Shown here in pieces: positions 12,070 through 23,437 of a stretch of DNA of 64,000 bases. Within the stretch, counting starts at the first letter, position 1. Every line of letters begins with the position of its first letter. The DNA comes from Camillea tinctor (Eukaryota > Ascomycota > Sordariomycetes > Xylariales > Xylariaceae). Location: NCBI GenBank assembly GCA_022578605.1, contig MU394051.1, positions 434,001 through 498,000 on the forward strand. Direction: 5' to 3'. Under the pieces are notes generated by a model that made no database searches, was not told where the DNA came from, and worked only from the letters and a program-made list of their open reading frames with translations. The position numbers were made by a program, and so were the translations under genes.

Positions 12070-14737
12070 ATGGCCTCAGTCGCATCTGCTTCTCCGCCAC
12101 CAGGACACAGCTTCCACCGCGCAGAATCAGCGGATGAATCGGACTCCTCTTGGCAGTATGTAGAGTCAAACCCGTCATCTGTTGGCTTCATGCCCAGCCC
12201 AGCCAGCTCAAGTATGCATAGCTGGGGAATAGTTGGCTATCCCGGTCAGCTCCGGAGTTCACCTGCCGCCATGTCTCCGCTGCTCCTCGACCACGACCAC
12301 CAGCAGCACGGCCAAGCCCCTACATCGTACCCGGACCATACCGAGGCCTCAATGATGACAACCGCAAGTGTCGAAGGGCAGCTAATGCCTGCGTTCGACG
12401 GACAGCCACTCATGAGCAGCCAGGAGCTTCTGTCCTTTGCTGACCCTCTCGCCTGTGAGTGATATTCTCGGTGAAATAGCCGCGTTATGCGCAGCCGGCT
12501 GACAAAGGAGATAGCTGGCGTGAATATGGCTTCGTATTTCTCTCCCTACCAAGGTAATATGGGCGGTATGTCCGGGCTGGAAGGCCTTGACATGACGTCT
12601 CAGCCCGTCGACCTAGGTATCCCTTCGCATTTCCGCAACGATAACGATGTCCCGCCGTGGGCGCCCACGAACCTGAAAAACGAGGTGTTCGCTCCTGTCA
12701 TGATGGACGACAGCAACAGCTACATGTCGCAGTCTCCGCCGCCGCAGCACTCGCCCACATACAGCCACCACCACTCGAGCCCGCGGTCGCCGCCGGTGAA
12801 GTCGGAACCTAGGAAGAGCGCGAGCCCAGTACACAGGGTCAGGGGCCCTAACAGCAAGGTCGGGAAGAAGAAGCCGGAGCAGCCATCCACTTCGTCGTCC
12901 TCTTCTAGCAAGTTCGTCATTATGACACCGAACCTCATCAACCAGCAGTCAGGCAAGCCGAACCCCTTCGAGTGCTTCGAGGCAATGCGGACTACGCAGC
13001 GAGGTAGGAAGGGCCCGCTCGCGAGCGATACTAAGGAGAGCGCTCTGCAGGTAAGGAGACGAGGAGCCTGCTTCTGCTGCCATAGGTATGTTCCCCCTAA
13101 TTTTCTCTCCTCCCTTTTCCTCGTTTACGTATGACCGCGTACTTACTTAGTATCGCATTAGTCGTAAGGTAAAATGTGATTCGGAGCGGCCGTGTCGGAA
13201 CTGTAAGAAGCTATCGACACAGGTTCCGCAGATCATGTGCTGGCAATTTGGAGATTTCCTCCCGGTGCTGTTTCCAGACTTCATCCGTGGCCACTTCAAG
13301 AAGGAACAGATGGCGAGCTTCCTAAGCGACAATGTGAAGAGCTTCCGGGTCGACGGTATGGGCCAGGCCTACTCAGTTGAGCTATTCTCTGGTTCGCGCT
13401 TCAGCTCTACACTGACTGTCCCTGCCTCCTTCTTTGTCCCCAAGACGGTCGACATCCTGCAGCACTGGCACATGAGCCCTGGCGTTAACCAGGTCGATCT
13501 GGAGTCTAGAGGCGCTGCCCCGATTGGCATCGACCCCGATAACGCGAGCCAGCGCGATGAACTGAGGAAGAAGGCTCGCGAGTATATTCATAACCTAACG
13601 CTTGAACCGCACTATGCCGAACAGGTCACAGACTCTATTCGATCAACGCAAGTGCCGCGCAAGGTTCTATCTATAGTCCAGAGATATGTGCAGCGCACTG
13701 ACGTGAGTTATCATCCCCCCTTCCCTCACCCCCTCCTTTTATATAACTAACATACGAGCTCGCCCTAGTCTCCGATGGTCAAGCGAGCACTATCCATCTA
13801 CGTGATGCACTACGTGCTGACGCGGCACCTATGCCTCACGACGAACACCGTGCTCAGCCTGCAGCACACCAACATGGTACCGCAGAACACGCCGTGGGTG
13901 ACGACGCGCGTGCTGAACCGGCAGGTCAAGTCGGCCATCGACGAGCTGCTGCTCAAGGAGATGCAGGCGCTGTTCGCGGGCTTCTCGCGCTCGCTGAAGC
14001 CCAAGTCGCGCCGCGAGTGGGGCCCCTGCCTCGCCGCCTTCCTCGTGCTCACCCAGTTCATGGAATCTGTCGAGGCCGCCGCCGACACCTTCGTCGTCTC
14101 GCAGTCCGAGGTCGACGCCCGCGGCGGTGATAGCAGCAGCAGCGGCGACGCCGTCCCCGATCGCGCTTTCGCCCGCGCCCTCTGCCGCGAAATCGATAAT
14201 CTCCCGTTTAAACAGTTCGCGTACCAGTTCCACCAGGTCTACCAGACGCACTCCCGCGACGCCGCGACGCGCGCGTTTAATCCCCTTGTGGACGACTCGT
14301 TTGCGCAGCAGGGGGACCTGGATTCGGCGACGGTGGAGATGGTGACGGGCTTGAGGGAGCTGCTTCAGGGTGATGGCTGTAAGTTTTTTTTAGCCTTTTC
14401 TTTTTCATTCATGTGCTATCTATCCCTCATTGCGACCTAGAAAAGGGGGAGGGGCGTGGCGATGGGGACAGATAATATCTTGTTACCCCCTCCCCCTTTT
14501 TTTTACTTTCTTTGGATGGTTTGCCTCCCGTATTTGAAAATTGGGACGTGAAGACTAATCCGTAATCCTTCACACACAGGGCACGAACTCGATTTCCTCG
14601 TCGCGGACCCCATCCTGCCGGACCAAGAAATGCACCCCTACCCGCGCGACGTATCGTTGAACTACACGGGGCGCCTGCTCGCACGGTTCTTGCTGTCGTT
14701 CACGGATGAGAAGTACCTATTCGACGGCCAGTTCTAG
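12070..14737 (+). CDS. Zn2Cys6-type regulator with a central zinc cluster, five exons
   Basis: Predicted 754 residues. Exons: 12070-12454, 12515-13085, 13162-13702, 13769-14378, 14580-14737. The start ATG follows GCAGCC. Residues 1-310 are Ser/Pro/His-rich, contain the short motif VKSEP, and look like a disordered activation region. The cysteines are C314, C317, C324, C330, C333 and C345: the first five fit a fungal binuclear zinc cluster, but the last spacing is 11 residues instead of the usual six. An intron falls inside the cluster after the second Cys. A long conserved-looking alpha-helical part follows from about 347 (QFGDFLPVLFPDFIRGHF) to the end. The C-terminal half is very GC-rich. 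Nuclear DNA binding is inferred from the cluster; targets are unknown. A zinc cluster in mid-protein is uncommon for this class. Confidence 0.85.
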
Positions 14738-16686
14738 ACAATGACAGATACCATGCTAGCTAGCCGATGGTGCTAGTTAGTGCTTGTCCAAAAAGACAAC
14801 TTTAGCTTATGTCAGTGTGTTTAATGGGATGATGCTTGCTTTTATTGGCTATGATCATGATGGTAGCGGTTACGAAGATGACTATGACAAGATATGGTAT
14901 GGCAAATGAAGAAGGAAAGAAAGACGAAATGTGCTAGAAATGCTTTTTTTGACACTAGAAAGTTTGGGATCTTGGGAGGTTCTTGTCCTTTACTACCAAG
15001 GGAAAAGGGGGGAGGGAAGTGGTCGATGATCATGCGTTTTAGGTATACTTGTGACCTTTTAGGAGTTCACGGAAGGATGGGTAACGAGTTTGGTTTGGCG
15101 TGGCTATGTGCTGTAAGATAATGGGGACCGGTGCAAACGAATTGAAGAAAAAAATCAATGATCTTAAACTGGAGTTACTTGATATATGCTTTGAATCAAT
15201 GAGTCTTGTGATGCTGCTGTACTTGTACCTTAACTGTGGTTTGTGGCCGGGATATCGCGTTGATACGTCCGCTTCTATAGATAGGTTAGGATGTAACCTA
15301 GGAGAATAGCGAATCTTCCTTGGGATAAGAGAGATTTCACTACACGAATTAGGGGAGCCCAAAATATGAAGTTATTGAAGCACCCCGTGGTAGTAAACAA
15401 GCGAAAGCGCTCATTATACAATATTATATTGATTGCTCCTTGCATGGTAGCGTTATCTAATGCGGAAAGTCCCCTCTATCTACGATACGCCCAGTTCACC
15501 AAGATTTGATGTATTAGGTAGGTTAGCCAGCTCATCAAACGGATGTCGGGTAAGTAGTCTCCCTCGTCGTGCCCAGATTCGCGAGAGATGCTGGAGGTTC
15601 TCGCAAAGCAGGTTGCATCGGAGCCTCAGAGCTTCTAGGATCAATCATGTGAGAAGGGCAAGATGGGGTCAGAGTGAGTCTAGGCTTGGCCTCACACATA
15701 GGAATCAAGTAGCCCCAATCAAATTATCCCGTGGGACCCTAGAACCAGAACTAGTCCATTGTCCCGTTAAGCTTATATGGAAGGATGAATATGCGTTGCT
15801 CGATCATAAGGAATAAAAGACCTAGTTCCTGGAGTGGGTTGTAATAGATCGCTTTGCCTGCATAAGGTTATATGTTCTAAGAATAGCGGATTATCCCCAG
15901 TACGGAGGTGTGCTGAGCTAGCTCATTGACCGGCTATGTACCTAGATGACTGAAACTGCATGTATGCGAGTTTCTTTTTTCTCCTTACTGAGAACCATCA
16001 GCCTCAGCCAAGACAAGGGGAGGGGAAGGGGGACCCTATGTCATTATATTCGAAGGATTCTCTACCCATGCCTGCCATGCCCGCGCTTTAACCACCTACG
16101 GAAACCAGTTGCCGTGAGGGAAAAGAAATAGTGTAAGTACGTGCTACGTAACATAGACTTACCCCAAGGGAGAGAGTCAAGCCATCCTCCCGTAGCATCG
16201 AGGTCAGTAAGTGGGGAAAAGCAAAGGAAGGAAAAGAGCCATAGACCTCGAATGAAGTAACAGGGACCTGGGCACGTTGTGTAACTGATAGGAAACTAAA
16301 GCAAGCCACTCTAGTTTCCATCATATCATCGTAGGATTTTTACTGCTGCGCAAAGAAATATAATCGCGGACACAGGTTGCATGCAGGGGTAGAAGGGGGT
16401 AGGATGCACCGGGAGTGGGAGGTTCATGCATTACCCAAGAAGGAAGGCGAGCAATTCCAGCCATCAAGCAACTGCCTCATTTCAAGTTAGGCTTTGGAGC
16501 AGAGGGGAGATGGGTATGAGATGGGCGTGCTATTTCAATTAGTTGCTGCTGGTGACTGTTATACCACATTGAAGGATTAATAAATATTTAGACCAGGGAA
16601 TACCTTCACTGCTCTGTATCTGTATTTCTTGACCAGCCTGAGGTCTAAGCTTCACTTGAAAACGGGAAACCAGAACATTCGTCAAA
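14738..16686. other. intergenic, no supported gene
   Basis: The stop of the preceding gene is followed by GCTAGCTAGC and other TA-rich sequence. A 118-codon open frame at 15460-15816 has no recognisable features and poor codon character. The last 120 bases before 16687 have an AATAAATATTTA-type AT block and pyrimidine-rich sequence, plausible as the promoter of the next gene. Confidence 0.5.
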
Positions 16687-17606
16687 ATGCCTTCTCACAA
16701 GACCCGCGTCGTTACCGGGCTGGCACTTCTCGTGGCCACGGCCATACCTCTTGCGCACGGTAGCCCGATCAACGAGCTTCTCAAGATCATGGCTAGAGAT
16801 CCACCCACAGCCCTTCCGGAGAGAGCCACCGTCGGGGACAAAACGTTAGTTTTCCCTGAGTCTATCTTTTAACGCCCATAGCGATATATACGAACTATTG
16901 CTGACATAGCGACCCCCCCTTAACCAGCTTCCAGCCAGCCATGGACTTCGACACCGACGGGTGCTACAACACGCCGGCGATCGACGCCGCCGGCAACGTA
17001 GCGCCGGGCCTCGACCACGACAACACGGGGCTCTCGGAGGGCTGCCGGGACCCGTCGGACCTGGTCAACAACAACGTGTACTCGCGCGCGCGCTGCAACC
17101 ACGGCTGGTGCGCGTACCTGTACGACTACTACTTCGAGAAGGACGTGGCCATCGCCCACTTCCCGCTGGACCTGGGCCACCGCCACGACTGGGAGCACAT
17201 CGCCGTGTTCGCGCAGGACGGCGTCGCCAAGGTGGTCGCCGTGTCGCAGCACGGCGAGTACGAGGTCCGCGACGCGGCCGACGTGCGCTGGGACGGGGAG
17301 GGCAGCAAGCACCCCAAGATCGTGTACCATAAAGATGGCCTCGGCACGCATAACTTTCGGTTTGCGAACGCGGCGGACGACGCCATCGAGAACGCCACGG
17401 GCGAGTGGTTCTACGGCCCGCTCGTCTCGTATAATGGTTTCCCGTCCACGGCTGTCCGCGACAAGCTCATGTCGTGGGACTTTGGCGATGCTAATGTGGC
17501 GCTCAAGGACTCGAGCTTCCCCGGTCAGCTGGAGAGGGCGCGCGGGGACAAGGTGGATGCTGCGTTCGATAGCAACGTGGACGATGGCTCGCCGGGAGAC
17601 CCGTGA
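16687..17606 (+). CDS. secreted NPP1-domain necrosis- and ethylene-inducing-like protein (NLP)
   Basis: Predicted 278 residues in two exons, 16687-16844 and 16928-17606. The first about 25 residues form a signal peptide ending near AHG, so the protein is secreted. The NPP1 domain fills exon 2. The diagnostic heptapeptide GHRHDWE lies at about residues 136-142; in characterised NLPs its histidines, Asp and Glu line the metal-binding site. Four cysteines are visible in the first half of the domain, two of them as a close pair (RCNHGWC), more than the two of the common plant-pathogen type 1 NLPs. This suggests the type 2-like group. Known NLPs act on plant plasma membranes or as non-toxic immune elicitors; which applies here cannot be told. 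Exon 2 is far more GC-rich than its flanks. The frame is intact. Confidence 0.9.
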
Positions 17607-19163
17607 AGTGGTTAGATTCCATGGACAGGGGCGAGATAGGTATCGAGGATTCGCATCACTACTGGTTGCTGCTGCGACTGCCACTACTGATCGATTGGTA
17701 CACATGATCATGGTGCAGTTCTTCTGTATATAGCTATCTTTTCTCTCACGACCGTGCTTCACACGTGTATACAAGCACAAAATATATATAAATGGTATGT
17801 TTGTCCTCATTAGTCCCGCTACCGCACTCAAAAAAGCGATCTACAGCAGCAGGGTGGATTGGACCGGCTGTCTAGGCCTTTGGTTTATTCTCCCACATCG
17901 AACGATAAATAAAAGTTGACCTCCTGCGCACTGAGATCGCGGGACGTAGGCAATTCGTGGGTTTTCTTCTTCTTTTCTTTTTTTCCCATCTCCAAAATAT
18001 TCTTTCTATTTTCCCTTTGTGGGACCATCTGGTGACGAAAAGAGAGAGAGGTACAAGGAAAAGACAAGGGGGGAAAGGAAGCATAAGAGAATACCGTTGA
18101 AATATCTCTAGATGTAATGATTCTCACCTAATTAACTACTGTCATACATTCTCGTAATATCAGATGGCATCCTAATAGATGAAATCCAGTGAGAAGATAG
18201 GAAAGTATGTGTTTCATCCATTTTGTTTCCATTATGTTGGTTGGAAAGGTGAAGTTGAGAAGTAGAAAGTTGTGAGACTTTGACAAGTCGAGCAGAATTT
18301 TCTTATTTTATGAAGCTAGGAAGAGAAAACGGGGCAGCGGGGCAGACCGGGCTTTTTCTTGTGGCTGGACATTGGTGCATCACGTGACTTAGCGTCGCCA
18401 ATTGGGAAATTCCCTTATCACTAAAATCGCGATCCTGAAGCTTTTCCTCTCTTTTTTCTTCCTTTTTTCTTTACACTTTTCATACGCACGATTAATCAAC
18501 CGATCTTCATTCATCCACTTGCTATCGGTCATATTTGCGTGCTAGACTAACCTGTGACTTGTTGCCAGATTTATTTCTCTTGGGGTACTTCATCTCCTAA
18601 ACGTATCGCGTTGTCTGGTGGCATTCATATATTCCTTTTCTCGAAAACCTAGTAGTACCAGTGGTTAACCTACCTTTCCTCTGTGGAGTTGGGAATGTTT
18701 ATGTTCATGTCAATGTGGGCAGTCTAGCTCTTATTTACTAACCTAGCTATCTGAACCTGAACCTAGAATGATACTTTATGAATCGGGTTTGTAGGTAGGT
18801 AAAAGATTGTATTGTCCGGACTTCAAACCCGACCTCCTCTTTGTGTGAAGCTTTGGTAATTGCTGTAATGGGTATACTGCCGCCAGTAGTGAGTTCTTAG
18901 GCCTAAGACACGATGCCGGTAGAAAATCCCGATTGCCGGAACGACCCAGTTTTCCTGGGACAACAGCACCCGAACCTAGGGAAGGTTATCGTGTGCCCTT
19001 GAAGTAGGTCTAACAGACAACAAACACAATTGACTTAACCACTTGATTTCGGCACAGTTACGTTTCTCTTCCACTAGTGGTACTCGCAATAGCCGTACAT
19101 AGTACTACTATCACAACCACCACTTCCATCATTACCGCCACCACTACCATCCATACTTTTACC
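17607..19163. other. intergenic, no supported gene
   Basis: AT-rich sequence with pyrimidine tracts (around 18440-18475). A TCACGTGA-type E-box-like site (CACGTG) is at about 18381. A CAC/CAT-rich stretch at about 19100-19160 lies just before the next start codon. No coding frame is convincing. Confidence 0.5.
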
Positions 19164-20042
19164 ATGGGGATTATCCGGACGACACTATTGACAGGGCTCC
19201 TAAGTGCCGCTGGTGGCGTAGCCAGTGTGGGTGCCGGGGCGGCTTACCTCGCTGCCAACACCACTATAGTGAACCTCACCAAGGATGATCCCGTGTTCAA
19301 GTCCAAGACGTACAAGAAATATAACCCAAAGGGCAACCCGGCCCTACAAGACAACTGCATAAAGCGTGTGCCCCTCAGCAAGATCCGACCGGAGCTTCGA
19401 GATAACGAGGAGGCTCTGACTCTTGAATTTTGCCGTGGCATCTGGAGCCGTTGGGGTGCGCGATTGGCTCTCCTTTCCCCCTTTCCTTCTTTTTTTTTGG
19501 TCTTCTTCTTCTACGCCCCTTCTCTTAACTTCAAGATTAGAGGCATATCATAGTAGTAGAGACTTAGCGGTGATGATAGTCATAGCAGTAGTGGTCATAG
19601 TAGCAAGTATCGGTCAGCTGTAACTAATTAATTAATAGGTTTTTGGGCGCAGAGCAAGCTCCAGGAGCGGTACGACAAGCCCCCGGGGACAGACGATAAC
19701 CTCTGGCACGTCAAAGACCTAGCCGTGTCCAAGTTTGACAAGGGCCTGCGGTTCTCGAACCACTTCGAGGTGGTCGAGCACCAGGGCAACCAGATCGTCG
19801 TGCGCTGCGGCGGGTCGCCCCTCGAGCCCGGCCTGCGCAACTCGGATGGCCTCATCTTTTTCAGTGCCAGGATCGACCAGCAGGCCCAGCAGGCTGAGTT
19901 CAGCCTCAAGACCACCCTGTTCAACAGCGCAGCGCCATACGTGGAGGACGCAGATCACCCCATACCCCCCAAGATCACGTTCTTGCACCGGTGGTACGTG
20001 CGGATGCTGATCGAGAGCGCTGTGAGGAACGTCAAGGCGTGA
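19164..20042 (+). CDS. hypothetical protein with N-terminal hydrophobic segment, two exons
   Basis: Predicted 231 residues. Exon 1 is 19164-19455 and exon 2 is 19639-20042; the 183-nt intron uses GTGCGC and TAG. The start is the ATG in ACCATGG. Residues 5-32 are hydrophobic and small (TTLLTGLLSAAGGVASVGAGAAYLAA), suggesting a signal anchor or membrane helix. The rest is soluble-looking, ending in a basic helix. The second exon has the regular strand pattern of an alpha+beta domain (roughly 110-215). I do not recognise the family and see no catalytic motif. The frame and codon use argue that it is a real gene. Confidence 0.78.
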
Positions 20043-21524
20043 AGACGCTATTTATAGAGTATAGAGCTATAGATGGATGGGACAGCATGGTGCCTTAATT
20101 AGACCGAATGAAATGAAAATTCTACCTAGTTAAAGGCTAGGTGTTTCATGGTGTGTATAAAACCATTAGATTTGTGTGCAAAGTTCAAACCTTGGTGTTG
20201 AAGGTGTTGAATATGTTTAAGTGATGGATGCTACCGAACCTCATTTATTTATTACCTACAAAGCTTACCTCTCGCTTGTAAGTTGCAGTCAGTCAATCAG
20301 TAACCAGTAGTAGTCAGTCAGCATTCAGTTGGCGAATCGAAATAATGCCTCTCAACCTCCTGTACTCCCACTGTCTTTGCATTTCAACAAATGGTTCGTG
20401 AGACATACACCACGAGGCGCGCACTTTTCATTTTCTTTCGTATGATCCTTAATACCTAGGCACTTATATAAATATTCATGAAGACCACTACCGTATTGTT
20501 TTATGTATACCATATAGATTATCCTACCTTGCAATATTAATTTCCAAATGACCATACGCTATTTTCCTTTTTTTTTCTATTTACCTAGGTACCTACGACT
20601 TTTGTTGACATGGCTTTCTTCTTCCCTAGCTTCAATTTTATGATATTTGTTCGGAAATGCAATGAATTAGTTCTAAAAGCCTAAAACTGCTTGACCCTGT
20701 CCCCTACCCCTCTACTACTCAAGCCCCTCTTCCCAAAAAGGAATTGATTTCTCTACCCAACTTAAAATCCTACTCTATAGGGAATCAATGAATATCAATT
20801 ACAGCCAATCAATTTCTCGGAATGAGATCCAACCGAGTCATTCGAAACTTGCATGAAAATTGGATTTGAACCCGTTAGTTGCAATTGGATAATTCGATTA
20901 CTCTCTTCGTCCCCCTCACCCTCACCTCTTTATCGATTACATTACCTATCTACCTACCCAACATATCATAGGCACCTATATGACTTACACACTACATACA
21001 CAAACCGACCCACCCAAAGGTCCTGCGCTGGCATGATTTCTGTTTTATTTTGGGAATTTGTGTGAATCTGTTCAATTCGAATTCTTCCCAGAGACAACAA
21101 TTCTGTTCTCTTCAATATTCCTATTGTTTTTCTTCTGTCAAATGGTACATAGACACAGAAAAAGTAAAAAGGAGCACACTCTAGTCAATCGTATCCTATT
21201 CTATCCAATAAAGAGAACCGACTTACATCTCCTATCTACCTCTAAAGCTACTTGAGCTTTTAGCACGAGCTGTCTAGATTAACTAGGTTTAGGTACCTAG
21301 CTTATACATAGACATTCATACCTTTGGGTAGCTTCGAAAGTGCTTTTTGTTTGTCTTCTTCAATCATTAGCCATTCCCTACCTTGAGACAAGCCCAACCT
21401 GAGCCTCTCTCTCTCTCCGAACCACCCGCTTCTATTTATTATTCGTTCACTATCACCACCACCACCACCACTACAACTACCATCATTATCCAATAAAACA
21501 TTATTTTTTTTAAAAAAAGTAAAA
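20043..21524. other. intergenic, no supported gene
   Basis: AT-rich, with many short TACCTA/TAGGTA motifs (for example 20585-20597 and about 20945-20960). A CAC-repeat and A/T tract at 21447-21522 lies just before the next start. No RNA gene found. Confidence 0.5.
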
Positions 21525-22608
21525 ATGGTCACTACCCGTTCCGCCCGCAAAGCGACCGCCTCGCCCTCCCCCGTCGCCTCCTTCTCCTCCACCACCTCCT
21601 TCAAGACGCCCTCGCGCGCCTCCCGCGGCTCTTCCAAAGCGCTGTGGACGCACTCCCCCTCCCGCGCGACCCTCGCCTGGCTCGCCCTGTCCCTGCCCCT
21701 CGTGATCTGGGACACGGGGTACGTGCTGCTGCGGCCGCTGACCATGGAAGGCGGCTCGCTGCACTGGCCCCTCTACACACCCTACAAGCTCTACGGCGAG
21801 GTCGACCACGTCTACGGCTGGAAGGCCTTCGAGGCCCGCAACGGCTTCACCGCCGCCCAGGGCGCCCTCAACGCCGTCGAGACCCTCATGTACCTCGCCT
21901 ACCTGTGGCTGTACGCCTTCCGCTCCGCGTCGGTGGCGGTGAAGGGGGGAGGCCCGCCCGTGAAGGCGCTGAGTGGGAGACCGGCGGCGATGGCGGTGCT
22001 GATTGCGTTTAGTGCGGCGGTCATGACGCTCAGTAAGACGGTGCTTTATTGTGAGTTTTCTATTTTATCTTTTTTTCTTCCCCCCCTTTTCTTTCTCTCT
22101 TTTGCAGCTCTTTGGGATTGGAAACGGAACTAGAATCCCCGGTACATCCGGGTTCCGGATCTGCCGTGTGGCGAGAGCGGAAACGGCATGAGGGGGACTA
22201 TTTTAGTACGCAACGTGGCGTATGAACTAAAAGGGGCCAAAAAGAAAAGAAAAGAAAGAGAACAAGGAGAGAGAGGGTTGACGGTGTGACGGATCATAAA
22301 AGCAGATGCAATCGTAACACACAGGATCGAGATCTGACTTGAACACAGGGTTGAACGAGTATTTCTCTGGCTTCGACAATATCGGCCACAACAGCACCCA
22401 GGATCTCGTACTCCTATGGATCATCCCGAAGTGAGTAGTGCCAACCCAACCCAACCCTACGTATGACTGAAACCCGGAACACTAACCATATTACCCTCGC
22501 AGCGGTGCTTGGCTCATCTTCCCCACCTACATGATCTACGCCATGGGCGGCGAGATCGTAGCGGGCCTGACGGCTGCGTCAACGGGCGTGCCGGCCAAAT
22601 CTGAATAG
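21525..22608 (+). CDS. four-helix integral membrane protein (EXPERA/emopamil-binding-like?)
   Basis: Predicted 237 residues. Exons: 21525-22050, 22349-22430, 22503-22608. The 40-residue N terminus is Ser/Thr/Arg-rich and basic. Four hydrophobic segments follow: about residues 47-69 (with WDTGYVLLRPLTM), 107-130, 147-175 and 195-220. The third runs into WLNEYFSGFDNIGHN and the fourth is IIPNGAWLIFPTYMIYAMGG. The four-helix topology, the acidic and aromatic residues inside helices and the short length recall the EXPERA (emopamil-binding/sterol isomerase-like) fold. I cannot confirm that assignment by eye. Related fungal proteins are often mislabelled as C6 factors; no zinc cluster is present here. 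Probably in the endoplasmic reticulum membrane (inference). The first exon is strongly GC-rich. Confidence 0.82.
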
Positions 22609-23437
22609 AAGGGCGAGAAATAGAAAAAATAATGTGGCTCACGTTGTCGAAACTTTTGTAACCTATATGTTACGTATGCGCGGTTGAACAGAGGTGGAGC
22701 GGTGTCACATGTATCATACTCACCCTCCCCCAACCCCGGAATAAGAGAGGCATGAAAACATGACTATGAACGATAATGAACGACGACAGCTATCTATTAT
22801 TAAAAGGAATAGGCCCTCTTTTAACGTTATTATACTTCATCCCCCTCCCCCTTCCCCCTCTTCCCCCTCTCTCCATCATCTTTGGGCATACCGTCGTTGG
22901 ATATTGAATATAATGAATAGCACTTGGGTCGTCGAAGAAGGTTGGGAAAAAAAAGGCTGCACATATTGGAATTATCTCAATATGATTGGGGATCATACGA
23001 AGCTTGGTATAGTTGTCGGAATCTATTCACGTGGTTCGGAGCTTCAGCAATATGGGAAAGAGAGGGAGCACATATGTAGCAATTTACTTACACTAGACTT
23101 TTCTCAAAATTTGAATAAAAAATATACAATATCACCTTTTTTCATTTGATTAAAATATGGTAGATATCAAAGCACCCTACTTTTTTTATATCAACTCCCC
23201 GACTCCTCCTAAGAACACCGTTGCCCCCCTTTTTTTCTTGCTGTAGTTTCGAGTATGTATCGTGCTTTATGTACACCGAACAAAATCAAACCCGCCTCCA
23301 GCCCTTCTGGGAACGCCCAAGACTGGACCCTCCCCGGTTCCTATGTCCATTTTTTTTTTGATTCAGCCAGCCACATCGTCTTCATATGTGTCTTCACGCC
23401 TCGTCCGTATGTATCTCCCATCCCCTTCTTTCCCCCT
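22609..23437. other. intergenic between convergent genes
   Basis: AT-rich 3' flanks with a CCCCCT-repeat (about 22840-22875) and T-runs. An open frame of 129 codons at 22760-23149 is low-complexity and unlikely to be a gene. Confidence 0.5.

Noticed and set aside
13829..14251. 140-codon minus-strand frame opposite the regulator
   Set aside because: Antisense shadow in GC-rich coding DNA; the plus-strand model explains the region.
15460..15816. 118-codon open frame
   Set aside because: Arg/Ser-rich translation with no domain and no flanking exon signals; likely chance.
16961..17831. long frames on both strands over the NLP gene
   Set aside because: Shadows caused by GC-rich codon use; only the NLP frame has a family motif and signal peptide.
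20852..20900. tRNA-like T-arm GGGTTCAAATCC on the minus strand
   Set aside because: The arm stem does not pair and no anticodon or D arm fits around it.
22760..23149. 129-codon open frame after the membrane protein gene
   Set aside because: Low-complexity proline run from a CCCCCT repeat; lies in 3' flanks of two convergent genes.
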